Shown here: one piece after another, positions 12,848 to 24,162 of the stretch
How the letters are laid out: each line of letters begins with the position of its first letter
Position numbering within the stretch: the stretch's first letter is position 1
DNA from: Hymenoscyphus infarciens
Lineage: Eukaryota; Ascomycota; Leotiomycetes; Helotiales; Helotiaceae
NCBI GenBank assembly: GCA_001414345.1
Contig: LLCB01000125.1
Coordinates: forward strand, 94,726 to 158,725
Reading direction: 5' to 3'
Length of the DNA: 64,000 bases
The notes under the pieces: generated by a model
Databases searched by the model: none
Seen by the model: the letters and a program-made list of their open reading frames with translations, nothing else
What the model was told of the DNA's origin: nothing
Translations under genes and position numbers: made by a program

Positions 12848-14647
12848 CTTTACTGCCAACTAGCGAGGGTTTTGAGACGGGGTTAAATCCGGTTCAACCT
12901 CGACTTAAGGTGATTTAGACTGATTCTAGAAGCGTGTTTGAGCTAGTTTATAAACTAGGTTTAATATACTTTGAAACCGACTTAAGATAATTCATAGTAA
13001 TAAAACCCAACTTGTTTTAGTGAGTTGAACCGGGTTATGAACTAGGTTAGGTGAGTTAAGTTAGTGTTAGACTCGCCTTGAACTAGTTTAACTTAGTTCT
13101 AGACCTACCTAGTAGTAACTTAGTATTAGAGTAGTGTTAAATTAGTACTAAAAACTATTTATTACTTAAGAATACATATTAACAAAGACTGAAATCACGT
13201 GATTAGGCGTATATTACATAGCTATACTACTCTTATATAACATGCCCTAGTTTGTTAAATGCCTAAGTCCTGCTTCTACTAATTCCACTAATTCTACTAA
13301 TTCTACCGATTCTATTAATTATTCTACTAAATGTTTTATCAACCTAAATAACCTCATCCTTATATATATACCTTGATTTAATTAGTTAGATTAGTCGGTT
13401 AGTTAGTTAGTTAGTCAGTTGGAAACTATAAGACATATACGTTAGTTTAGGAAGTAAGGGTAGAAATAGTATATACTGTAAAAGCAATAGCGACAGCGAT
13501 AGCAATAACGTAGATAACAAATCTAATGCTTCTAATTCGCTAGGCAACTAATTTAAGGGCTCTGATTCGCTCTGCTAAAAGTCTGACGGTGAAATATGCC
13601 TAAATTATTGAAAAAGAAGGAGTATATTATTATTATTATTTAACGACGTGGAATTAACCAGGGTAGCTAATACGACGAATATAACGTAGATTACGATGTT
13701 AATAAGCGGCTTGATACTGAGTAATAAATATAATACGATGGCGAAAGAGAGTTATTGTTATCGTCGTCGTCGTCGAAGTGAAGTGTTAAAGTCGAAGATG
13801 TTAAAGTCGAAGAAGTCAAAGTCGAAGTCGAAGTCGAAGTTAAAGTCGAAGTCGAAGGTGGGGGTGGCCCGTGCGCCCGTAGGTCTTGGCGGTTACGTAG
13901 CTAGTTGTACGTAGCGTACCGTGTTCGGTAAGAGCGACTCTAGTATGAAAGCCACGCCCTATTATATAACCTACTTTAGTTACGTAACTTACTAAATTTA
14001 TACGCTAGTAGCTCTAAATTTAAGGACTACTAGAATATAAAAATTATATAAGGTTTATATATAAAAAGCTACTTAAATCGCTTTTAAAAAAAAAACACTC
14101 TCTTTAAACTTTTTATTTTTTCTTCTAAGTACTTTATTTTAGATATATTTTTTAAACTAAGTTAAGAGTTAGATTATAAGTTAGTTTCTAATTTTAAATT
14201 GTTTTATAAATCGGTTTCTTACTTTAAATTATTTTATAAATTAGCTTAAATTCCCTTAAATCGTTTTATAAATTAGTTTCTTACTTTAAATTATTTTTAA
14301 ATTATTTTATAAATCAGCTTAAATTGTTTTATAAATCAGCTTAAATTACTTTAAATCGTTTTATAAATCGGTTTCTTACTTTAAATCGTTTTATAAATTA
14401 GTTTCTTACTTTAAATTATTTTATAAATTAGTTTCTTACTTTAAATCGTTTTATAAATTAGCTTAAATTGTTTTATAAATTAGGTTAAATCACCTTAAAT
14501 CGTTTTATAAATCGGTTTCTTACTTTAAATTATTTTATAAAACATATTAGAGCTACTTCAAGAAATAACTAATATCTTGAACTAGTATTAAACTAGTATT
14601 AAGTCTAAGTTGATACTAGCTTAAAACCCTAGTAGAGGGCATATAAG
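12848..14647 (+). mobile_element. TA-flanked non-coding element, L1-R1 type, inside Copia
   Basis: Clear boundaries: TA at 12846-12847 and 14648-14649, terminal inverted repeats CTTTACTGCCAACTAGCGAG (left) and, on the other strand, CTTATATGCCCTCTACTAGG (right), both followed by GGTTTTGAG or AAG. The intact target, ..AGTACTATCTACTATAC.., is readable on the opposite strand of the + Copia near 18205. The interior has the core (from about 13190), a (TCG)n/(GAAGTC)n tract (about 13755-13860) and the R1 minisatellite. 1800 bp, no transposase. Confidence 0.85.
14185..14545 (+). repeat. R1 minisatellite (about 30-bp units)
   Basis: Tandem variants of AAATCGTTTTATAAATCGG followed by TTTCTTACTTT or CTTAAATTACCTT, about a dozen units. 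The same array, in different copy numbers, is the R1 part of the elements at 205-300 (inverse), 5965-6090, 26170-26390 and 32820-33205. Confidence 0.85.
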
Positions 14648-15704
14648 TATCTATTATACTAATAGTTAGTTCTTTTATAAGTTTAAAGTTTAGAATCTAA
14701 TCTTTATTAGATATATAATATTTAGTAGTATTAGAGTCTAGTATAACTTTAGATTTTTTAAATACTTTATAAGAAGTATTTAGTCTAGCTATATATAATA
14801 CTTTTAAAGTACTATTCTTATTTTTTAAATTAGTACTTTTACTAGTATTAGTACTAGTATTATTACTAGTATTATTAGATTTCTTATTTAATTTTAGCTC
14901 TAGGTATAGTATAAAGTATTTAGAAATTATATATCCTCTCTTATTATAATAAGTATAAATAGGAATTTTATTTCCTTTATTTATAGCTTTATTAGCCTTT
15001 TTAGCTTTATTAGCTTTTAGGTTATTACTAGATTCTATTCTAGCTTCTTCTAATATAAGTTTAGATATAAGAATATCTATATTAATTTTAGATAAATCTT
15101 TTCCTAGTTTTTTATATTTTTTTAATATAAAACCTTTAAAGCTATTATTTAGCTCTTTAAATATAATTTAACCTATATAGCTTTTAAGTATTAGATATCT
15201 TAAGTCTTTAAGCTATAAAGCTATATTTTATATAGTACTAGTATATTCGTTAACGTTCTTATAAAAGCTTTAGCTAGATTTAATAATTATATCTAGATAT
15301 TAACTAAATAGATTAAAACTAGATTCTTTATATATAGCTATTATATATGTTTATATAGTATTAGAGCTAGTTTTATCTTTAAATTAGTTTATATTATTAA
15401 TAGATATAATAGACTTAATAGCTTTTAAGGCTTTTTAGCTATTTCTAGTATAGTTAGAGTTAGATTCTTTATATTTAATACTAAGTTCTACTACTTAACC
15501 TAGGTTCTTTATTTATATAGTATAAATCTTTATTAGGTCTAGTAATAGATAAGTCTATATATAATATAAATATATTAATTTCTAAAAAGAGTTTAGCCTC
15601 TTTATATTATTCTATATAGTTAGTTTTTCTAACTAATTTACTACTTTTAAAAGAACTAAAAGATATTATAGTTTAATAAAAAGGTATATTTTAGTTAAGA
15701 GAAG

Positions 15705-16149
15705 TGTTAGTATATAATAAGCACTTATACTTATAATTAATTATAATTAATTATACTAGTATAGTATAATATCTCTAGATCGACGATTTCTAGCCTAGAC
15801 AAACGGTATCTAATATAGAGTACTAGTATCTAATAGACTAAATAATATCTAATATAGATTACTAGTATCTAATAAACTAATTAATATCTAATATAGATCG
15901 ACACTATCTAATAGACTAAATACTATCTAAATATATAGATCGACACTATCTAATAGATTAATTACATCTGTAGTTTTAAACTTAGAGCGTAGTTTCAGAC
16001 TTAGAGCTATACTAGTATTAGACTAGAAGGCTAGATATAGCCTATATATATATATAGAGTAGATAGCTTCTTAGTTTTTATTTAAGTTAATTAATTCTTT
16101 TTTATCTTTCACTTCTTACGTAATCTATTATTACTTTATAAACTATGAC
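15705..16149 (+). repeat. Copia 5' LTR
   Basis: About 445 bp, starting TGTTAGTATATAATAAGCAC and ending near AACTATGAC. It is more heavily RIP-mutated than its partner at 21501. Internal CTATCTAATAGACTAAAT-type repeats match the GACGGACTGAATACTATCC repeats of the 3' LTR after C-to-T and G-to-A changes. Confidence 0.85.
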
Positions 16150-17155
16150 CTTTCTAAGAGGTTATAGGCTAGACATAGTTTATTTCTATATAACTTTATT
16201 TCACGTAACCTAGTATTACTTTCGCGTTAGATACCTTCTTATATAATACGTTGATTACTTCTGATTCTATATTATTAAGAGTTTTTTTTTCTTCTTTTTT
16301 TTTTCGAGGTTTTCTTTTAAAAGATATTACTAGTCTACTTACTCCTTATACTACACTCTAGTAGATTGCTAAGCGTCTATCTTAGTCTAGTATATTATAA
16401 GCGAAGAGTACGCTCTATAGGATTACTAGTTTTTTATCTTCTTACTTCTTATAGTTAGATAACTAAGAGTTAAGGTTAGTATCTTATATTATACTATATA
16501 ATACTACGTTATTTTAACCTTTATTCTATTAAATAGATGATTTAGTTAAGAACCGAAGCTATTCTTATAATCGGATAATAAGACTTTAAAACAATTATTA
16601 GCGTATATCTTAGACTCTAAGCTTTATCTAACAGATACTACGTTATTAAAATATCTTAGAACTAAGGTAATCTTAAAGATTAGTCTATTATATCTATTCT
16701 CTAGCTTAGTATTACTCTAGTTAACTTATATAGTAACTTTTTATTCTAAAACCTTATTACTAAACGTTATCTTAGTAGTATAGTTAGCGCTAATATCGGG
16801 TATACTAGCTTACTAGAAAGCTCTATACTAAGTACTACTAAAATAGACTATCTTACTAGTATATTTAAACAATTAGATATAAAAGCTATTTTTCGTAAAG
16901 ACTAGTTTAAAGACCTTATATACTCTATCTAGCTAGTAATATTTAATAAAGTAAGTATATAATAAGCTTTCTCTTAAGCTTAAAACTAGATAACTTCTTA
17001 ATTTATAAAACACTATTTATACTTATATTACTCTAAGAGTATATAAACCCTTTACTATATTATTATTAGTCTAGTAGGTTCTAGAATAATAAAAATTCTA
17101 GTTTTCTAACTACTTTTAATATTACGTAACTATATATATTTTTTATATTAGTTCT
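16150..17155 (+). other. Copia leader or unexplained 1-kb block before gag
   Basis: About 1 kb separates the 5' LTR from the first gag-like frame. The - strand Copia ends exactly where this block begins in reverse (CTTCTCTTAACTAAAA, about 17155), so it has no second copy here. I see no primer-binding site I can name and no protein domain. It may be a long leader, an insertion into the leader, or the part lost from the other copy. Confidence 0.5.
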
Positions 17156-17189
17156 TCTCTTAACTAAAACACACTCTTTTATTAAACTA

Positions 17190-20100
17190 TAATATCTTTT
17201 AGTTCTTTTAAAAGTAGTAAATTAGTTAGAAAAACTAACTATATAGAATAGTATAGAGAGACTAAACTTTTTCTAGAAATTAATAGATTTATATTATATA
17301 TAGACTTATCTATTACTAGACCTAATAAAGATTTATACTATATAAATAAAGAACCTAGGTTAAGTAGTAGAACTTAGTATTAAATATAAAGAATAACTAT
17401 ACTAGAAATAGCTAAAAAGCCTTAAAAGCTATTAAGTCTATTATATCTATTAATAATATAAACTAATTTAAAGATAAAACTAGCCCTAATACTATATAGG
17501 CGTATATAATAGCTATATATAGGGAATCTAGTTTTAATCTAATTAGTTAATACTTAGATATAATTATTAAATCTAGCTAAAGCTTTTATAAGAACGTAGA
17601 CGAATATATAAGCATTATATAGAATATAGCTCTATATCTTAAAGACTTAAGATATCTAATATCTAAAAGCTATATAGCTTAGATTATATTTAAAGAGCTT
17701 AATAGTAGCTTTAAAGGTTTTATATTAAAAAAATATAAAGAGCTAGGAAAAGATTTACCTAAATTTAATATAGATATTCTTATATCTAAACTTATATTAG
17801 AAGAAGCTAGAATAGAGTCTAGTAATAACCTAGAAGCTAATAAAGCTAAAAAGGCTAATAAAGCTATAAATAAAGGAAATGAAATTCCTATTTATACTTA
17901 TTATAATAAAAGAGGATATATAATTTCTAAATACTTTATACTATACTTAAAGCTAAAATTAAATAAGAAATCTAATAATACTAGTAATAATACTAGTACT
18001 AATACTAGTAGTAGTACTAATTCAAAAAATAATAATAATAGTACTTTAAAAGTATTATATATAGCTATACTAAATACTTCTTATAAAGTATCTAAAGAGT
18101 CTAAAGTTATACTAGACTCTAGTACTACTAAATATTATATATCTAATAAAGATTATATTCTAAACTTTAAACTTATAAAAGGACTAACTATTAGTATAGT
18201 AGATAGTACTAAGCTATCTATACTAAGAGTTAGTATAATATTAATAATAAGTTCTAATAATATTAAAATAAACTTATTAGAAGTAAATTATATCCTAGAT
18301 ATCGCTACTACTCTAATTTTAATTAAAGCTCTTATTAAGAGTAGCTTTAATATTAGTATAGATAATAAGAACGTATATACTTATAATAAGCTACTAGACG
18401 CGACTATAAACGTAAATTAGGAATATAATACTTATTATCTTAATATTAATATAGATTATATAAAGCTTAAAAAAACGTTATATATTATAAAAATAAAAGA
18501 GATTAATATTAACTTATTATATTAAAGATTAAATTATATTAATATTAATATATTATTAAAAACTATATTACTTACTAAGAGATATACTATTAATTCTAAT
18601 AATAAGAAAGAACTAGATAATTATAAAAATTATTATAAAGGAAAGATAACTAAGAATATAAGTTATATCTCTCTAAGTAATTATAACTTTAAGTCTTTAG
18701 AATATTTTAATATAGACATTCTAGAACTACTTAGAATTAAAAGACTTTTAAGTAAAATATATACTCTTATATATACGTGTTATAAAACTAGAGCTATATT
18801 TATATATACTATAAAGTATAAATTAGAAGCCTTTAATAAGTTAGTTAAAACAAATAACTTATTAAAAAATTAATTTAATAAAAGTATTAAAAGTTTATAC
18901 TTAGATAATACTAAGGAATTTAAGTCTAATAAGTAAGATACCTATATTAAAGACTAAGGTATTATATATAACTATACTAGTCTATATAGTCCTAAGTAGA
19001 ACGGTATTATAGAAAGACTTAATCGATATTTAATAGAATATATAATTACTATATATTTAGAAAAATCTATACTACTTTATCTCTAGCCTTATATAGCTCG
19101 TTCTATTATATATATAAAGAATCGGGTATATAATAGTATTATAAAATCTATACTATATAAGGATATATTTAACATAAGTCTAAATATATTATATATAAGT
19201 ACTCTTAGATCTCTTTATTATACTTTAATATTAAAAGAAATAAGAGCTAAAAACGTTAAAAGAAAACTAGCTAATAAGTTATATAAAGGAACATTAGTAG
19301 GCTAGGAGTCCTCTAATAACTTTCTTATATATATACTAGAACTTAGGAAAGTTATTAATATAAGAGATATTATAATAAAAGAAGACCTTATATATAAAGA
19401 CGAATTTATTATAGAAGAAAACTACTCTATACTCTTAGAAGAAGAGTCTATAGATTAGGATTATTTATAAGAAATAACTAGTTATATAAATACGCGTCTA
19501 GAGAGTAATAGTCTCACTCTTATAGAACATAAGGAGTTAAGTAATAATAATAACAACGACCTAAACAATAAAATATATATAGATAACGTTGACAAATTAG
19601 GATAAGACGAATTAGAACAAGATAATATTATAGGGTTAGGCCCTAATATAAATCTTAGACTAAGAGGTAGACGTGTTAATCTTATAGAAAGGGATATAGA
19701 CACGTTAAAAATCGACGAGCTTCAAGCGCTAATAGCTATATAACACCACGTATTACTCGCTTATTTAAACTCTAAAATAGAGGGCAATAGTACTAAAAAG
19801 GTTGTTATTAATAAAATACCTAATACTACTATTCTAGAGCTAAAAAGCTATAGAGAAGCTATAAACGATATTAATCCTTATAAAGACTACTAGATTAGAT
19901 CTATACAAAAGAAATTAAATACTCTTATAAGTAATAAAACTTAGAATATTATTACTAGTAGTAACGCTAGTAAAGACGCTAAGCCTATTAAAATAAGATA
20001 GGTTTATAAACTAAAAGAATCTAATAGTATAATAGAATTTAAATTACAATTTATAGCTAAAGGTTTTAAATAGTTATATAGAAGAGACTATATAGACTCT

Positions 20101-21420
20101 TTTATAAGAGTTATTAAGTAAATAAGCTAGAAAGTCTTCTTTACCCTAGTACTATTATATAACTTTATAATATAGAAAATCGACATAGTTTCAGCTTTTA
20201 TATAAGAGGATATAGATATAGAAAGACTAAATATCACCTCTCTAAAAGGAATAAACAAATATCTATATATCCCTAGGTTATATAATAACACGTTAAAAAA
20301 CATAAAAAACCCTCTTAATCAAATTATATATTTAGAACTCCTAAAAGCCCTTTATAGATTAAAACAATCAGCTAGAATCTAGTTTACTATACTAGTTACT
20401 ATACTTTTAGAACTAGGCTTCAAAGTACTAAGTACTAATTTATATATATATATAAATTGTTATACTAGTATATATATAAATATATATATAGATAACTTAG
20501 TAATAATTAGACTTATAAAAGAACTTATTAAAAGTCTTATTAATAAACTTAAGAAACATTTTAATATTAAAGACTTAGGTTCTATTAAAGACTACTTAGG
20601 CGTAGATATTATTAGGGAAAATAAATAGCTAAAACTAAGCTAAGAAAAATATATATCTAAAGTATTAGATAAGTATAATCTCCTTAATTATAATCTTATT
20701 TATATACTAATAGATTCTAAGATTAAATTAATACTAAATCAATTTTAAGCTAATCTAGAAGATACTAGACTATTTTAAGCAATAATCAGCTATCTACTAT
20801 ATATCTTTATATATATTAGGCCAGATATCGCCTATGCTACTATTATACTATTAAGATACGTATTAAACCCTTCTAAAGAATACTTTATAGTAGCTAAGCG
20901 TATATTAAGATATCTAAAAATAACTATTTACTATTATATTATATATATAATAAAAGACACATCTAGCTATTTTATAAGCAGCTTTTACGACTCCGATTAC
21001 GCTAGTGATATTAATAGCACTAAATTAACTACTAGATATATTTTTTACTTAGCTAGGGGGCTAATTATATAGTGTTCTAAGCTATAAAGTATTATAGCAT
21101 AATCTATAACCAAAGCTGAATATATAGCTATAAATGTAGCCTTAAAAGAATCTGTCTATATAATAGCCTTAGTTAAAGAACTAGGTTTTTATAAATAAAA
21201 GAAATTCGGTTTATATACTAATAATAAAGGAGCTCTATAATTAGGTTATAACCCTATATATTATAAAAGAATAAAGTATATAGCTATTAAATACTACTAT
21301 ATAAGAGATTTATTAGTTAAAGGAACTATAGATCTAATATATATAAAATTAACAGATTAAAAAGTAGATAAAATAAAATTCCAACAATTCCTTATATAAT
21401 TAGGAATAATAAGTCACGTG
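17190..21420 (+). pseudogene. Copia gag-pol polyprotein, inactivated
   Basis: Reading through stops: a gag region (about 17270-17880); a CCHC zinc knuckle at about 17893-17935, where the Cys and His codons now read Tyr (TGT to TAT, CAT to TAT); a protease site at about 18117-18140 reading LDSSTT, the remnant of the Copia L-D-S-G-x-T motif; integrase core remnants DNTKEF (about 18904) and NGIIERLN (about 18999); RT with YIDNLVI at about 20484, the YxDD box with its second Asp now Asn; and Copia RNase H with TKAEYIA at about 21109. Many TAA/TAG codons stand at Gln or Trp positions. All changes fit CpA-directed RIP, so the product is dead. Two ordinary Copia steps, capsid and enzymes, would have been made from one polyprotein. 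Confidence 0.88.
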
Positions 21421-21500
21421 CCGACGCGCGAAAACTAAAGATTAACACTCTTAACCAACGCGTCGAAATAACTTAAAGGGAAGTACTTATTAAGAGGGCG

Positions 21501-21922
21501 TGTTAGTATATAATAAGCACTTATACTAGTACTTAATCATGCTAGTATAGCATAATATCCCTAATATCCCTAGATCGACGATGCGTAGCCCGGATAAACG
21601 GTACCCGATACGGATCACTAGTATCCGACGGACTGAATACTATCCGACGGACTGAATACTATCCGACGGACTGAATACTATCCGAGTGTACGGATTAACA
21701 CTATCCGACGGACTGAACACTATCCGAGTGTACGGATTAACACTATCCGACGGATTAGTTATATCCGTAGTTTTAGACTTAGAACTATACTAGTATTAGA
21801 CTAGAAGGCTAGCTATAGCCTACATGTATATAGAGTAGATAGCTTCTCAGTTTTTCATTCAAGTTAATTCTTTTTCACCTTTCACTTCTTACGTAATCCA
21901 TTGTTACTTTGTGAACTGTGAC
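21501..21922 (+). repeat. Copia 3' LTR, well preserved
   Basis: It starts TGTTAGTATATAATAAGCAC. About 21645-21750 holds a tandem array of GACGGACTGAATACTATCC units alternating with GAGTGTACGGATTAACAC. This LTR keeps many CG and TG pairs that its partner at 15705 has lost. Confidence 0.87.
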
Positions 21923-24162
21923 CTTACCAAGATTTCTAGTAAGTATAATAGAGAAGCCTTTTACTATTACCTTATCTTCTTAGATTATAACTATAACTCT
22001 TTAAGTAAAGTAATCTAAGTTACTCTATATATTATAATATATATTAATAAGTATAGACTTATAAGGCCTAAGAGTAAGAGTAAACTTATTAGCTAGTTTC
22101 TAGCAATTATAGTATAGTAATAAAGCTAGTATAATATAAAATCCTTTTAATACTTAGTATATATTCTTATAAACTCTAAAATTATTAATAAAAAGAATTA
22201 AGAGTAAGAATATATATTTCTATAATATATATATAAAAGCTTTAATAGTATTATGCCTAAACGTAAGTACTTTTAGCTTATTATATATTAGATAAGTAAA
22301 CTATATAGCTTTATATATAGTATCTAATATAAGACTACTAAGTAACTATATATTATATAAAGAAGCCTTCTTTATTATTAGAATTAATTTTATAATAAGT
22401 AGACTAGTTTTTAAGATTAAACTTCTAATCTATTTCTATAGATATATAGGTTACTATAATACTCTTAATAATATATATATATTATTAGATTAGAACAAGT
22501 TCTTATAAGCTACTACTAGCTAAATAATTAAATCTATTAAACTTCTATTAAATATATAAAGTAAAAGTAATAAGTTAAATATATAAAATAACCTTATTAG
22601 GCATAGTAGTTCTTAATTAGTAATCCTAACTAACGAATATTATATATCTAGTAGTAAAGTTAATACTATTAAATAACTAATAAGAAGTAAATAGAATAAT
22701 ATTTTTTAAGATAATAATCTAGCTATTAAGAGTATATATAAATTTACTAGATATAGTTAAAGCTAAAAAGCTTTAAGAGAGAGAGTACTAAAATTTAAAG
22801 AGTTCGTTTATATATTCTACTATACTAAAATATATCTTTATAGTTATTTCTATAGTACTTAATATCTTAGTAGAAAGGTTAATAATATTATACTAATAGT
22901 ATTATACCTCTTATTCTACCTTAATCTTCTTCTTATATTTAGCTCTTTTACTAACCTTTTAACTACTTAGAAGTATTAGGTTTTTCTTAATCTTAACTAT
23001 AATAAGCTTATACTATATATAAATTATAGGAATTTAAGTATAAAGTATATATTTAAGAGTATCTAGCTTTATTAGTAGTTAGTACTTAGCTTTTTTTTTT
23101 AGATTTATTCTTAGAGAAAGCTTTATCTTATTTATTATTATCTATACCTCTCTTAGCTAATAATAATCTTTATAGAATATTTAAAAACTACTTATACTAA
23201 AGAGTAAAAGTAGTATAAAAAATTAATAATACTAAGTAGTTTATTACTTATTTTTATAAATATTACTTTAATATCTAGATTATATAATAGATTAGATAAT
23301 AGTAAAGTATAAGATACTAAAAGTTATATAAGGTAGAGTTAGTTAGAGGCTTCTACGCTTCCTTTATTACTACTTAGTTCTATACTATCCTATTATATAT
23401 TTAGCTTAGTATAATATCTATTAAGAGTATAGTAATTATATTCTTTTTCTTCTAAATCTATTAAATCTATAATATAATCTCTCTAAGATATAGCTATTTT
23501 AAGAATAGTTTTATAGTTTAATATATTATAAGAATTACTTAAAAGGTTGTCTATTTATATAAAAGAGTCTAATATATTATTAGTATATAGAGAGTAGTTA
23601 ATATTATTATAAGTACTTAAAGCTATTTAATAATCCCTCTATTATTACTAATAGTAGATTTAGTAAATTAGTATTCTTATTATTATATATTAGAGATTTT
23701 TATAATAAATAGATAAGACTTTTCTTATTATTAGAAAGATCTTTAGTATAGAGTTTATAATATATAATATTACTTATCTTTCCTACTTTATCTAGTATAA
23801 GTTCTATCTTTTATAATATATCTAAAGTAACTTTAAACCTATTATATTTATTAATATCTATTATATATAAATAAGATTATAAGAGAGTATATAGAGAGTA
23901 GTATTTATAAGGTTAAGACTAATCTTAAAGGTTACTTTATAGTAGATTAGTAGATCTATTATTAGTAGATTTATTTATAGATTTATTATAATTATCTAAT
24001 ATTAGTAGTCTTATAAATTAGCTACTTCTAGAGAGAGATTAGTATTATATAGGTATATATAGTACTACTAATTAATTATTATTAGATCTATAGACTATAG
24101 TTAATTATTATAATATTAGTATATATAGTATAATAATAAAGTTTAAGGTATTAACTACGTAT
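21923..24162. other. AT-rich decayed sequence, unassigned
   Basis: About 2.2 kb between the Copia 3' LTR and a reverse TA-flanked element. It lacks CA and TG, has stops in all six frames and shows no domain I can name. It may be continuous with 27626-28999, since element 24163-27623 sits between them at a TA site. Confidence 0.45.

Larger units (their letters stand above)
7472..15704 (-). mobile_element. Ty1/Copia element, minus strand, split by two insertions, 5' end missing
   Basis: Three blocks (7472-9082, 10739-12847, 14648-15704) match, in reverse, the 3' LTR, RNase H, RT, integrase, protease and gag zinc-knuckle parts of the + strand copy at 17155-21922, in the same order. The breaks are at TA sites occupied by elements 9083-10738 and 12848-14647; the uninterrupted target sequences are at about 20329 and 18205 of the + copy. 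Stops are frequent. The 5' LTR and about 1 kb of leader are absent, and the copy ends directly against the LTR of the + strand Copia at 15705, giving a head-to-head arrangement. Confidence 0.87.
15705..21922 (+). mobile_element. Full-length Ty1/Copia LTR retrotransposon, RIP-inactivated
   Basis: Two LTRs (15705-16149, 21501-21922), both starting TGTTAGTATATAATAAG, enclose gag with a CCHC knuckle, then protease, integrase, reverse transcriptase and RNase H in Copia order. The purine run AAGAGGGCG lies just before the 3' LTR, as a polypurine tract should. The 3' LTR and the last part of the element retain more CG, CA and TG than the 5' half. No 5-bp target duplication is evident: AGAAG on the left, CTTAC on the right if the LTR ends at GTGAC. 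Confidence 0.9.

Noticed and set aside
14185..14545. CRISPR-like array
   Set aside because: Units are contiguous variants of one sequence without unique spacers, and the context is a eukaryotic transposon.
19482..19703. 73-codon frame on the minus strand
   Set aside because: It lies antisense to the Copia integrase-RT linker of the plus-strand element and shows no features of a protein.
21923..24162. Possible pogo/Fot1-type transposase remnant
   Set aside because: A forward frame read through stops looked vaguely coding, but no catalytic triad or DNA-binding motif could be placed.
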